From the NCBI RefSeq assembly GCF_004761875.1, contig NZ_SJEY01000001.1, positions 372,001 to 436,000 on the forward strand: 64,000 nt of DNA, in the 5' to 3' direction. The translations under genes were made by a program, and so were the position numbers. Shown piece after piece: positions 54,248-62,776 of the stretch; within the stretch, counting starts at the first letter, position 1; the number at the start of each line of letters is the position of its first letter. The DNA is from Roseovarius aestuariivivens (GTDB taxonomy: Bacteria; Pseudomonadota; Alphaproteobacteria; Rhodobacterales; Rhodobacteraceae). Under the pieces are notes generated by a model. The model made no database searches and had not been told where the DNA came from. It saw only the letters and a list, made by a program, of their open reading frames with translations.

Positions 54248-55252
54248 TCAGCGCATCCAGAAGCCGTTGCGTTTGATCGTGTTGCGCAGGGCCTGTTCCT
54301 TGCGCGGCAGGTTCTGCCGGTCGAAGAGCGCGCGGACCTTGTGGCCGCGACCGTGGTAGATCATGAACTTGATCGGATCGTAATTCTTCAGAAGCTTCTT
54401 GACCGGATTAGGCTTTGTGACCTCTTCAAGCACCTCGACCACCGCGTCGGGTTCGCGGGCGTAGAGCAGAGGGAACAGGCGATAGTGGCAGGACACCGAT
54501 CCGTCGAGCAGCCCCTCGGGCAGCGTGTCCCGCCCGCCGCCGAGGCTGTGGATCACAAGCGGCAGCGCAACCTGGTCAAGCCAGGGATCGAATGATTGGC
54601 ACACCAGCTCGGGCGGGGGATTGTCGCGGATGGCCAGCGCGTAATCGAGAAAGCGCTGTCCGAAGACATGCGGGCACTTGTAGAAGAAAAAGCCTGCGTT
54701 GAAATAGAGATAGCGCCGCCAGAATTCATCGGGCCAGCGCGGATCGAGCGAGCTTTCGAAATCCAGCCCGAACTTGTCGTAGAGGGATTTCCACGTCTGG
54801 GTGTAGCCGGGGCCGTACAGCTCGATCTCGGGCCAGGTGCCCTCGCGCCGCAAAGAGGCCGTTGGACGGTCGAAATCGAAGGGAACCTTGGAAAGCTCGC
54901 CGGTGATGAGCGTGTCGGTGTCGAAAAAGACGAATGGTTCGCCTTTCGGCAGGGCGAAGAGCGCCTCGATCTTGTTGCCGTAGGGGTAGGCCTGTCCGAA
55001 ATGTTTGGACGCGAACGGCACGATCTCTGCGCCGTAGCTGTCTTCGAGCAGCGCGCGGATATCGCCGCGCATCGTCGGATCGTTCTTCCAGAGAGGGCCC
55101 GGTTGCGGTTCTGCAACGAAAAGCCGGCCTGAAAACTCCGGGCTGCGCGCGCGCAGCGACGCGGCAAAGAGCACCGCCTCGAATTGCAAGCGGCCCTGTT
55201 GGCCAACCACCATGACATGAAAATCTTGAGGTTTCGCTTTTTTCGCGGCCAT
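54248..55252 (-). CDS. glycosyltransferase-like protein with DTD motif
   Basis: 334 residues from the ATG at 55252. After MAAKKAKPQDFHVMVVGQQG the fold looks like a nucleotide-diphospho-sugar transferase: YGNKIEALFALPKGEPFVFF followed by DTDTLITGEL, where D-T-D would be the metal-binding D-x-D motif, then RYLYFNAGFFFYKCPHVFGQ, resembling GT-A enzymes of family 8 type. The C-terminus is basic. Assignment rests on motif pattern only; acceptor and pathway are unknown and no other glycan genes are adjacent. Divergent from the next membrane protein gene. Confidence 0.65.
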   Translation of the reverse strand: MAAKKAKPQDFHVMVVGQQGRLQFEAVLFAASLRARSPEFSGRLFVAEPQPGPLWKNDPTMRGDIRALLEDSYGAEIVPFASKHFGQAYPYGNKIEALFALPKGEPFVFFDTDTLITGELSKVPFDFDRPTASLRREGTWPEIELYGPGYTQTWKSLYDKFGLDFESSLDPRWPDEFWRRYLYFNAGFFFYKCPHVFGQRFLDYALAIRDNPPPELVCQSFDPWLDQVALPLVIHSLGGGRDTLPEGLLDGSVSCHYRLFPLLYAREPDAVVEVLEEVTKPNPVKKLLKNYDPIKFMIYHGRGHKVRALFDRQNLPRKEQALRNTIKRNGFWMR

Positions 55253-55365
55253 ACTTGCCGGGATCCTGCCTTGACTGCTCTGCCTGCCCTGCTGGCAGTA
55301 TACGCGGCGCATACGACCAGGGCGAGAGGGCAGATCGCGAATTTCGGGAAGACGGGATTTCAGAC

Positions 55366-55854
55366 ATGCTTGATTGGATATTGATCGGTATCGCGCTGGC
55401 GCTTGGCGGCGGTTCGGGCGGCGAAAAGGCGGAGCCCGGAGCCGACGCGTCGGCTGCCAAGGCCGCCAGCCCGGCTTTTGCGGCCGAAGATCAAACGCCC
55501 ACGGGAAAGTTCACGACCGCCGCCGAGATCAAGCAGATCATCGAATTGACCAAGCCCAACTGGGTCGCGGTGCGAGACTACAACGGGCAGGACCTGCTTT
55601 ACGTCACGCATCTGTTGTCGTGGCGTTGCGGCATGCACGAATTCCGCCTGTCGGTGAATGGCGAGGAGATGGAGCCGTGGGACATGCCGCCCTGCTATCT
55701 CGACACGGCCACGCCAAACGCGATCAAGCCGGAGGTCCAGGTCTATCGGACGTTCCCGCCCGGCCATGTGCAACGCATAGAGATCGAGATTCTGTTCGAC
55801 GACCTGAGCACCGCACGCGCCGCATTTTCGCGGGATGATATCCTGTTGCCGTAG
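55366..55854 (+). CDS. hypothetical protein with N-terminal hydrophobic segment
   Basis: 162 residues from the ATG at 55366 (MLDWILIGIALALGGGSGGE). A short hydrophobic N-terminus, probably a signal or anchor, is followed by an Ala/Gly/Pro-rich linker and a compact domain with NWVAVRDYNGQDLLYVTHLL, SWRCGMHEFRLSVNGEEMEP and ending RDDILLP. Two cysteines could pair. Unrecognised family. It lies 99 bp upstream of the coiled-coil gene that opens the AAA+ cluster and may or may not belong to it. Confidence 0.72.
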   Translation: MLDWILIGIALALGGGSGGEKAEPGADASAAKAASPAFAAEDQTPTGKFTTAAEIKQIIELTKPNWVAVRDYNGQDLLYVTHLLSWRCGMHEFRLSVNGEEMEPWDMPPCYLDTATPNAIKPEVQVYRTFPPGHVQRIEIEILFDDLSTARAAFSRDDILLP

Positions 55855-55953
55855 GACGGCATTTTCCCGGCCTCTCGCGAAGATTGTGCTTAATCCGCGG
55901 CGGGAATGCCCATACTCTGTATACGAAGGAATATTTCGGAAAGGACAGGGGCG

Positions 55954-57030
55954 ATGGCCAATCTTGAGGCGCAGATGCGCGAGAGCCAGGCTCAGGTGGA
56001 GGCCACGCAGGCCAAGATCGCGGAGCTGACCGCACAGATCGACAGTGCGCGGACCGCCATCGAGACGGGCGACGAGGCCGGTTTTGAGATCGAGACCGCC
56101 ACGCTTGAGGACGTGCATGCCCATACCGAGGGGATGAACGCCAATATCGCGGAGCTCATCATGGGGCTGGACGACATCACCGCCGCCTTTTCCAAGGATT
56201 TCGACGAGATGCGGGGCAAGACCGGCTGGGAGAGCTTCGTCGGCATCTTCAGCGCGGCGAAGGCCGACAGCCTGCGGCAAGACCGGATCCGCACCGCCAA
56301 TATCGATGACAAGTTGCAGGACCTGATTTCGAAGTCGGACGTGATCGTGCGTCTTCTGGAAAGTCAGCTGGCGATGCTCGAAGAACAGAAAGCCAAGGTC
56401 GAGGCGAACCTGTCGGAAACGCTGGATGCGCGCGAAGGGACGGTGGCCGCGCTGGAAGATGTCCGCAAGGACCTGCAGGCGCTCGACCCGAAGATCATCA
56501 CGCTGGAGACGAAGATTTCCAACGAGACCGATGCCGCGGTGCGCACCAAGCTTGAGACCGAATTGGCCGAGCTCAACAGCCGCTATAACGAGATGGTGCG
56601 CGACGAGCAGGTGAAGCTAGCCAAGAGCCAGACGCTGGAGCGTTACATCGAGAAGGGCAAGACCTGGGTCGACAGCCTGCAGAACCAGGCGGCGACGCAG
56701 ATGGTGCTGATCAACAAGCTGCAGACCGACACCAAGCAGCGCGTGGTGCTGTATGATGCGCTGACGAAATCGCTCAAGACCGCGCAGCAGCAGGACGTGG
56801 CGCACAGGATCAACGAGATCGGCGTGCAGACCGACAAGGAGGCGCAGACCGCCATGGCCGGCATCGGCGCGGCCACCAACACCCGGATGGCCGACATGCT
56901 GGAGGCACACGAGGATCACATGGTGTTCGCCCGCGAGGTGCTGGAAGCCAAGGCCAAGGCGGATGAGCGGTTCGCGCGGCGCTTTGCGAAGATCATCGAG
57001 AAACACGACACCAACGCCTACGGAGGGTAA
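55954..57030 (+). CDS. coiled-coil protein opening the AAA+ cluster
   Basis: 358 residues from the ATG at 55954 with AGGACAGGGG upstream. Almost entirely helical: heptad-rich MANLEAQMRESQAQVEATQA, a region around residue 90 with GWESFVGIFSAAKADSLRQD, a long central coil (ESQLAMLEEQKAKVEANLSE) and a C-terminal helical part (QMVLINKLQTDTKQRVVLYD). No membrane helix. The second half is faintly reminiscent of TelA-type tellurite/toxic-anion resistance proteins, and I recall a related roseobacter family as DUF6384; both are uncertain. Four bases separate it from the next small membrane protein gene. Confidence 0.78.
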   Translation: MANLEAQMRESQAQVEATQAKIAELTAQIDSARTAIETGDEAGFEIETATLEDVHAHTEGMNANIAELIMGLDDITAAFSKDFDEMRGKTGWESFVGIFSAAKADSLRQDRIRTANIDDKLQDLISKSDVIVRLLESQLAMLEEQKAKVEANLSETLDAREGTVAALEDVRKDLQALDPKIITLETKISNETDAAVRTKLETELAELNSRYNEMVRDEQVKLAKSQTLERYIEKGKTWVDSLQNQAATQMVLINKLQTDTKQRVVLYDALTKSLKTAQQQDVAHRINEIGVQTDKEAQTAMAGIGAATNTRMADMLEAHEDHMVFAREVLEAKAKADERFARRFAKIIEKHDTNAYGG

Positions 57031-57034
57031 GCCC

Positions 57035-57205
57035 ATGGGTGGAGCCGGAGTTATCGCGATCGCACTGTCGGTGCTGTGCCTGATCGTGTCGTTCGTTTTC
57101 GCCGTCCCTAGCTGGGTCAACCTGCTGGGCATCGGCTTTGGGATCGTCGGACTGGTCTTGCTGGGACGCGCCCGCAAGGGCGGCGGCGGGGACGGCGGTT
57201 TGTGA
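57035..57205 (+). CDS. small membrane protein of the AAA+ cluster
   Basis: 56 residues, ATG at 57035 with GGAGGG directly upstream. Two hydrophobic helices (GAGVIAIALSVLCLIVSFVF and WVNLLGIGFGIVGLVLLG) and a short basic/glycine tail. Its stop overlaps the start of the following gene (GTGA). No family recognised; size and position suggest a membrane partner of the cluster. Confidence 0.75.
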   Translation: MGGAGVIAIALSVLCLIVSFVFAVPSWVNLLGIGFGIVGLVLLGRARKGGGGDGGL

Positions 57206-57441
57206 CGGGCATCGACCGCGACCGGCGTGAGGGTCTGGGTCTGATCGCCGGCATCTTGATAGCCCTTGGCCTGACGCTTGGGGGGTATCGGTCGGGCCGG
57301 GACGACATGCTCGTTCTGGGGATTGCCGCGACGGTGGTTCTGGCAATTTGGGTTATTGCGCGGCCGTCCGGCGGTGCGGATGACGGCGGCGGGGGCAATG
57401 CGCCGGACAGTGCGGGCGAGTGTGGCGGGGACGGCGAATGA
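57202..57441 (+). CDS. small two-helix membrane protein of the AAA+ cluster
   Basis: 79 residues with a GTG start overlapping the previous stop by four bases. Two hydrophobic helices (GLGLIAGILIALGLTLGG and DDMLVLGIAATVVLAIWVIA) are followed by a Gly/Asp-rich tail. Its stop overlaps the ATG of the next gene (ATGA), so three consecutive genes are translationally coupled. Unrecognised family. Confidence 0.72.
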   Translation: MTGIDRDRREGLGLIAGILIALGLTLGGYRSGRDDMLVLGIAATVVLAIWVIARPSGGADDGGGGNAPDSAGECGGDGE

Positions 57442-58568
57442 GCGACCCGGCCGGGACGTCACAACTGCCCGGCGAGGGCTTGTCCGATACCCGTGCCAGC
57501 CGGCGCTATTTCGCGAAATTCGAGGTGATCACCGCCCATCTGGCGCGCGTGGCCGCCGTGATGCACGCCGATGGCCGGCTGTCCCGGCGCGAGGTGGCCG
57601 TGCTGGCCACCTATGCGCGCAGGCTGATGCATAGCTTTCGCGCCCTGTCGATGAAATACCTTCTGGTCGGGCGCGACACAGGGCGCTTTTTCGGCTCGCT
57701 GGCGGTCGACAGGCAGAAAAGCGGGTTTCCCATCCATGCCGAGCTGATGGTCATGGCCAATGACGCGGCACAGGCGGCGGGACACTTGGCGCGCCTGCCC
57801 GAGGCGCAGGAGCTTAAGCACCAGATGGTCGAGCAGATTATCTCGGAGCGAGAGATCCCCACGCGGCTGCAATTCGCGCTCTCTCAGCGGCTCTACTATG
57901 AAGAGCTGTCGCGCGGGCATCTCTTCTGGGCGCGCAATGATCCGCAGCTCGACTGGATTGAGGGGCTGGGCGAGCGGCAGAGGTTTCTGGTGCACTGGGC
58001 GGTCTACGATAGCCAGACGAACCTGCCGACGATTTACCTCATGGAGATCGAGGATAGCGGGCGGGTCTCTCTGGGCCGCGACGGGCGGCGCTGGCCCGAG
58101 CTTGAAGCGCATCTGATGGGCCAGAGCCTGGGCGGGCTGAAACTTCTGACCATCGCCAAGGGAATCGACGAGAGCTTTGACGATCTGCATCCCAAGCGGC
58201 TGCGCAGGCTGCATGTCGGACCGCTATATTCGCAGAGCTTCACCGCCCAGGGTGGCCCGCTGGCCGAGGTTTTGGCGCAAGCCGCTGCGCCCGCCGGGCA
58301 TGATTGGGCACTGGCCTGGACCGACGAGATTTTGGAGAGCGAGCGGATCCGCGAGGAGCGCGCGGGCTGGTTCGGCACGGTGGAACGCGAGGTGTTCGCG
58401 CTCGATCCTTTTGCGGGACGTGGGGCCGAGACCGGGGCGACGCGCACGGAGCGCGCCGTCATCCTGCCCGAACGGCCCTATCAGACGCTTGTCGAGGCGG
58501 CGCCGCCGGGGTTTTCAGGAGTGACCAAATACGTGGTGAGCCCGAGCGGACGGGTGTTGCGGTATTAG
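57438..58568 (+). CDS. TerB-like helical protein of the AAA+ cluster
   Basis: 376 residues from the ATG at 57438, overlapping the previous stop (ATGA). An N-terminal helical stretch VAAVMHADGRLSRREVAVLA contains A-D45-G46-x5-E52, the acidic signature of TerB-like domains, which bind metal and occur in tellurite-resistance/stress clusters. The rest (QRLYYEELSRGHLFWARNDP, RFLVHWAVYDSQTNLPTIYL, LGGLKLLTIAKGIDESFDDL) is not familiar. No membrane helix. It stands 69 bp before the AAA+ ATPase gene and probably acts with it. Confidence 0.72.
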   Translation: MSDPAGTSQLPGEGLSDTRASRRYFAKFEVITAHLARVAAVMHADGRLSRREVAVLATYARRLMHSFRALSMKYLLVGRDTGRFFGSLAVDRQKSGFPIHAELMVMANDAAQAAGHLARLPEAQELKHQMVEQIISEREIPTRLQFALSQRLYYEELSRGHLFWARNDPQLDWIEGLGERQRFLVHWAVYDSQTNLPTIYLMEIEDSGRVSLGRDGRRWPELEAHLMGQSLGGLKLLTIAKGIDESFDDLHPKRLRRLHVGPLYSQSFTAQGGPLAEVLAQAAAPAGHDWALAWTDEILESERIREERAGWFGTVEREVFALDPFAGRGAETGATRTERAVILPERPYQTLVEAAPPGFSGVTKYVVSPSGRVLRY

Positions 58569-58637
58569 ATCGAAGCCGGGCTGAAGCTCGGCCGACGCGA
58601 GAAAGGGCGGGGGCTCCCCGCCGATCTGGAGAGGCAT

Positions 58638-60572
58638 ATGGGTTTGACAGCCGACACGATGGAATTGCGCGAGGCGGATATCCGCAAGCATTACGATGCC
58701 GCCACGGCGATGCTGGAGGGGGTTGATCACACGCCGCGCATCGGCCGGACCGCGGCGGCGCCAGTGACCGAGCGGTCAAGCGGGATTGGCACGCGTCGGC
58801 GGTTTCGCAGCACGACGCCGGGGCTGGTGACGCGGGCAACCGCGCGGCCCGAAGGTGTGCATCTTTTGGCGCGCATCGAGGCCACGGGGGGCGATGACGC
58901 GCTGATCAGCCCGTTGCAGGCGACGGTGATGCAGGGGCTGCGGCGCGCGCTGGCCATTGCTTTGGCCTTGGGTGAGCAGTTTTCCGAGGCGACCGGGCTG
59001 GCCGAGATGCGGCGCGCCAACCTTGCCGGGTCTTTGGAGGCCGGGCGCAAATCGGAGTTCACCGAATTGCTGGCGGCCGAGGCGCTGGCGGTGACGCATG
59101 TCTTCGGCAATGCGACGGCCTTTCTTCTGGCGCCGCATGGCGGGGAAGTGAGCGTCGAGGTGGGCGAGGTCGATGAGGTGCTGACCGACAGCGCGCTTAC
59201 CGCGCTGCACGGCTGTTTGTGGGAACTGGACCAGATGCTGGCCGCCCATGCGGACGAAGAGGCGCGCTTGGTGGCGACAGTGACGGCCTATGCCGAGCAA
59301 CTGATGGAGAAGGTGGCGCTGCGGGCGGGGCAGGCCGGGCGGCTGGGGGCCTTTACCGGCGCAAGCTGGCGCGTGGAGGCGGACGGGTTCACCATTCGCG
59401 GCTTCGAGCCCTCGACCAAGCGGCGCAGCGCGCCCCTGACCATGCAGTTCAAGACACCGCATCAGGTCGTCGGCAACCACATCGCCAAGGCACAGGCGCA
59501 GCGGTTGGCGAAAATGCTGATGGCCTATGATTTCGAGCGCAAGATGAACCCTTTTGCCGAGCTGGGTGGCTTCATCTTCACGTTCATGGGCGATGGCAAG
59601 CCGGGAACGGGCAAGACGACGCTCATCCAGATGATGGCGGGGCTCATTCACGGCTATTGCGAGGTGGCGGGCTATCCGTTCCGCTATGCGAACCTCTCGA
59701 CCGAGAGCATCGACAGCTATCAGGGCAAGAGCGCGCAGAACGCCAAGGATTTTATCAACGGGGTTCTGGACCCGGGCGTGATCGGGTTCGGCACGATCGA
59801 CGATATCGATCAGCTGGCCGGCAGGCGCGGTGACCGGCAGTCCAGCGCGGGACAGCTGGAGATCACCGCCGTGCTGATGGAAAGCTTTGCCGGGGCGCAG
59901 ACGGTGGTGCGCGGCAACTGCACGTTTGGCATGTTCTCGAACTTTCCCGAGAACGTGGATGACGCGCTGCGCCAGCGGGCGGGCGCGCGGTTTCTGGTGG
60001 ACGGGCCACAAACGCGGGAGGATTATATCGACATCCTGCATCTCTTGATGGGCAAGAACCACGATATCCCGCTGGGGGAGCATGATCTTTACGCCGCGCA
60101 GGAGATCAGGCGCGCGGTGGCGGCGAGCTACGAGGGGCATAACCGGCCTCAGGAAGAGGGGCTCTTGGCCGTGTGGGAGCGGGTCGAGGGAGAGCTTGGC
60201 CCGCTCGATACGATTGCCAAGCTGGGGACGTATCTGAAGGGGATACAGGAGGCGGATGAGCGCTTCACGGGCCGGGCGATCAAGAACATCACGGACGCGG
60301 TGAAGGTCCGGGCGATGGATTTCGAACTGCCGGATGAATGGATGGAGGAGCCGGAGCTGTTCCTCTTCAAGCCCTACGAGGAGAAGACCGCGATGATCGA
60401 AGAGTTGCGCCGGCCCATCACAGTGGAGATGGTCGTGCAGGAGATCAACCGGTACGCGGATTCGGAATTCCGCTATGCCGACAGCTCGGACGAGGCAGCC
60501 ATCGAGACCGCCGTGCGGGAGATGGGACGGATGGAAGAGGCGAAGAAGAGGTATTTGGAGGGAAAAGGGTGA
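58638..60572 (+). CDS. AAA+ ATPase
   Basis: 644 residues, ATG at 58638 with GGAGAGG upstream. The N-terminal 300 residues are not recognised. The AAA+ core has Walker A G320-KPGT-G325-K326-T327, Walker B FGTIDD with D388-D389, a sensor-1-like CTFGMFSNFPE and an arginine-finger candidate in ALRQRAGARFL; the C-terminal lid is helical. The D-D rather than D-E Walker B is unusual and may slow hydrolysis. The cluster context suggests a remodelling or gating ATPase acting with the coiled-coil and TerB-like partners. The stop overlaps the start of the low-GC gene (GTGA). Confidence 0.88.
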   Translation: MGLTADTMELREADIRKHYDAATAMLEGVDHTPRIGRTAAAPVTERSSGIGTRRRFRSTTPGLVTRATARPEGVHLLARIEATGGDDALISPLQATVMQGLRRALAIALALGEQFSEATGLAEMRRANLAGSLEAGRKSEFTELLAAEALAVTHVFGNATAFLLAPHGGEVSVEVGEVDEVLTDSALTALHGCLWELDQMLAAHADEEARLVATVTAYAEQLMEKVALRAGQAGRLGAFTGASWRVEADGFTIRGFEPSTKRRSAPLTMQFKTPHQVVGNHIAKAQAQRLAKMLMAYDFERKMNPFAELGGFIFTFMGDGKPGTGKTTLIQMMAGLIHGYCEVAGYPFRYANLSTESIDSYQGKSAQNAKDFINGVLDPGVIGFGTIDDIDQLAGRRGDRQSSAGQLEITAVLMESFAGAQTVVRGNCTFGMFSNFPENVDDALRQRAGARFLVDGPQTREDYIDILHLLMGKNHDIPLGEHDLYAAQEIRRAVAASYEGHNRPQEEGLLAVWERVEGELGPLDTIAKLGTYLKGIQEADERFTGRAIKNITDAVKVRAMDFELPDEWMEEPELFLFKPYEEKTAMIEELRRPITVEMVVQEINRYADSEFRYADSSDEAAIETAVREMGRMEEAKKRYLEGKG

Positions 60573-61147
60573 TTTATCAAGTATACCGCGATGCTGTTAG
60601 TTTTGCATTTTTTCCATTTGCAATAACAATTATGGTATTTTGGGTATCGGGTCTGACGTTCTTAGAGTTTGAAGGATTCATTCGAAAATATAGTGGGACA
60701 CTTATTTCATTGGGCACTTTGCTTCTTGTCTCGGTATTGACAGTTTTTGCGGCGCATTTAAGCAGTCAGGCTGCTGAGAAAACAGCGAAGAACAACAGAC
60801 GAATCCAAGCTGAACTTAAAGTTGCGGAGTTCCGCCAGAAATGGATTACAGACATGAGAAATGACATTGCCGAGTTGGTTGGCCTTTCTTTTCACTCGAC
60901 AAAAGAAGAGGACTTTGCAAAGGCGTATGAGCTTTCCATGAAAATCGAACTCCGGCTCAATCCGACAGAAGAATTGGCAAAATCTGTCTCCAACTGCCTT
61001 GTAGAAGTTTCAAAAAAAAGTAATGACGTTGAGCGGTATAAAGCGATTTCAAACCTTGTACTTGAAAGCAGGAAATACCTAAAGAGTGAATGGTCACGGT
61101 TGAAATATGAATTAGAACAAGCGCAAATTCTTGGAATTCCCAGTTGA
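60569..61147 (+). CDS. low-GC membrane protein inserted in the AAA+ cluster
   Basis: 192 residues from a GTG at 60569 that overlaps the AAA+ stop (GTGA), with GGAGGGAAAA upstream. Two membrane helices (about residues 8-30 and 38-62) are followed by a helical cytosolic domain with EFRQKWITDMRNDIAELVGL, a pattern I have seen in small membrane proteins of accessory and defence regions. Sampled 60-base lines have 33-43% GC against well over 60% in its neighbours, and codon use (AAA, TTT, ATT, AAT) is foreign, so it is a recent acquisition. Its stop overlaps the next start (TTGA). Function unknown. Confidence 0.85.
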   Translation: MIYQVYRDAVSFAFFPFAITIMVFWVSGLTFLEFEGFIRKYSGTLISLGTLLLVSVLTVFAAHLSSQAAEKTAKNNRRIQAELKVAEFRQKWITDMRNDIAELVGLSFHSTKEEDFAKAYELSMKIELRLNPTEELAKSVSNCLVEVSKKSNDVERYKAISNLVLESRKYLKSEWSRLKYELEQAQILGIPS

Positions 61148-62481
61148 ACCGCCTCATCAAATCCGGCCTCATGTTCGGCAACCTGATCCACGTGGCCTCG
61201 CCCGCGCTGGCGGAGCGGTATAATCGGGCGCTGGAGCATCTGACGGGCCGGACCACGTCCCTGACGGATTTCTATATCGACATCTCGGGCTATTCCCCCG
61301 AGGTGGGGCATGAGCTGGGCGATCCGCTTTACCTCAACCACGCAGGCGTGAACCGGCAGTTCATCCTGCTGACCACGGCGCAGAAGACCGCGCCGCTTTT
61401 GGAGGCCAAGTTCTCGACCAGCCGGGGTATTCTGCGGCAGTTCGTCGAGGCCAACGAGGCGGCGCTGTTTGCCCTGACTGCGCGGGATGCGGTGGCGGGG
61501 GAATTGGTGAACAGCGTTTATGACATGTCGACGCCCGCGCGGCTTTTCGATCTGCGGCGCATCACCATCGAGGCCGATACCACCGACGGCGCGCTCAAAC
61601 AGGCCGGGCGGCTGAGCGAGAAGGTGGACCGGTTCATGACAGAGCCGGGGGCGTGGTACGACGACGTCCTGATCGCCGAGATGATCGCTCTGGCGGAGCA
61701 AACCGGGGACGTGCTGCGCAATCCGATCCACCTGGACCGGATGAGTTTCGAGCAGCGCAATTTCTGGACGGCGCATTTCGGCGGCGTCTACGTGTTTCAG
61801 GATGTGCCCCGTCCGGGGGTGATCTGTGCCCGCGATCCGGGGCTTTTCGACGGCGCGCCCGTCGATAGGGTGATCGGCTTTGACGATCCCAACGGGATCG
61901 CGCGGTTTCTGGCCGATAACGATCTGGTGGAGCCGATCGTCATCGCGCGTGGCATCGACGCGGCGGCCATCCTGCGGCAGAAGATGGATTTCGTGCTGGT
62001 CGACGCGCTGGCTGGTGCGGGCGTGGATATTCCCGGGCGTGACCGGGCCGCGATGCGCCGGCTGGCGCGCGCCCATGCAGAGCGTCTGCCGCAGGCGTTC
62101 CACAGTCTGGGCGCGCTTCTGCGATGGGCCGAAAGCGGTGGGGCCTGGCCCGAGATCGGATCGGATGATCCGGCCTATTTCTATACCCTGCGGGCCGCCG
62201 CGCATCCTGATGCGGATCTTGTGAATCGGCTTCTGGCCGAGCTTGCGCCGATGGATTTCCGACAGCTTTTCATCTGTCACAAAGAGAGCTTCTATGACGC
62301 CTATGCAGGCTGGCCCGAGGCGAAGAAGGCCTATGCCGTCGATCTTCTGGTCAATGAATACCAGGTGGACAAGCTGGGGCTGCGCGAGGCACTCTTTGGG
62401 CGTGAGGCGCCGATGGCCGCTCCGGATCCCGTGGCGCCGCGCATGGGGCCTTGGGGGCCGGTGGTGCCGGCGGCTGGCTGA
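61144..62481 (+). CDS. DUF6638-like protein of the AAA+ cluster
   Basis: 445 residues with a TTG start at 61144 (MNRLIKSGLMFGNLIHVASP), overlapping the stop of the low-GC gene. The opening block, LTDFYIDISGYSPEVGHELG and YLNHAGVNRQFILLTTAQKT match a conserved family I recall as DUF6638, with no known activity. Mixed alpha/beta composition, no membrane helix; the tail is Pro-rich. The GC content returns to the local norm. In related genomes I expect this gene directly after the AAA+ ATPase gene, which would make the 192-residue gene an insert (inference). Confidence 0.78.
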   Translation: MNRLIKSGLMFGNLIHVASPALAERYNRALEHLTGRTTSLTDFYIDISGYSPEVGHELGDPLYLNHAGVNRQFILLTTAQKTAPLLEAKFSTSRGILRQFVEANEAALFALTARDAVAGELVNSVYDMSTPARLFDLRRITIEADTTDGALKQAGRLSEKVDRFMTEPGAWYDDVLIAEMIALAEQTGDVLRNPIHLDRMSFEQRNFWTAHFGGVYVFQDVPRPGVICARDPGLFDGAPVDRVIGFDDPNGIARFLADNDLVEPIVIARGIDAAAILRQKMDFVLVDALAGAGVDIPGRDRAAMRRLARAHAERLPQAFHSLGALLRWAESGGAWPEIGSDDPAYFYTLRAAAHPDADLVNRLLAELAPMDFRQLFICHKESFYDAYAGWPEAKKAYAVDLLVNEYQVDKLGLREALFGREAPMAAPDPVAPRMGPWGPVVPAAG

Positions 62482-62497
62482 GTGAGGAAACGGACCG

Positions 62498-62764
62498 ATG
62501 GCAGCACTGGCGCGCCTTGTGATCGTGGGCTTCGTCGTTCTGACGGTGATCTACATTTCGCTTTCGCTGTATTCGCGCGCGGTGCGGCGCGGCAAGCTGG
62601 AAACCTGGTGGGAGGAAGAGGGCCGGCCCGGCGACCGGGACACGTATGTCCGGGAAGGCCTGCAAGACTACGATCACTCCCTGCGCCGCAAGCTTATCCT
62701 AGGGGTTTACGTGGTGCCCTGTCTGGTGGTCGGCGTGATCATCTATTTCGTCAATTTTCACTGA
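62498..62764 (+). CDS. small two-helix membrane protein closing the AAA+ cluster
   Basis: 88 residues, ATG at 62498 with GTGAGGAAA upstream, 16 bp after the previous stop. N-terminal helix RLVIVGFVVLTVIYISLSLY, a charged middle (RRGKLETWWEEEGRPGDRDT, YVREGLQDYDHSLRRK) and a C-terminal helix LILGVYVVPCLVVGVIIYFV, giving two membrane passes. It is a conserved roseobacter-type small protein without assigned function. It converges on the sulfotransferase-like gene 13 bp downstream. Confidence 0.8.
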   Translation: MAALARLVIVGFVVLTVIYISLSLYSRAVRRGKLETWWEEEGRPGDRDTYVREGLQDYDHSLRRKLILGVYVVPCLVVGVIIYFVNFH

Positions 62765-62776
62765 GCGCGCGATGCA

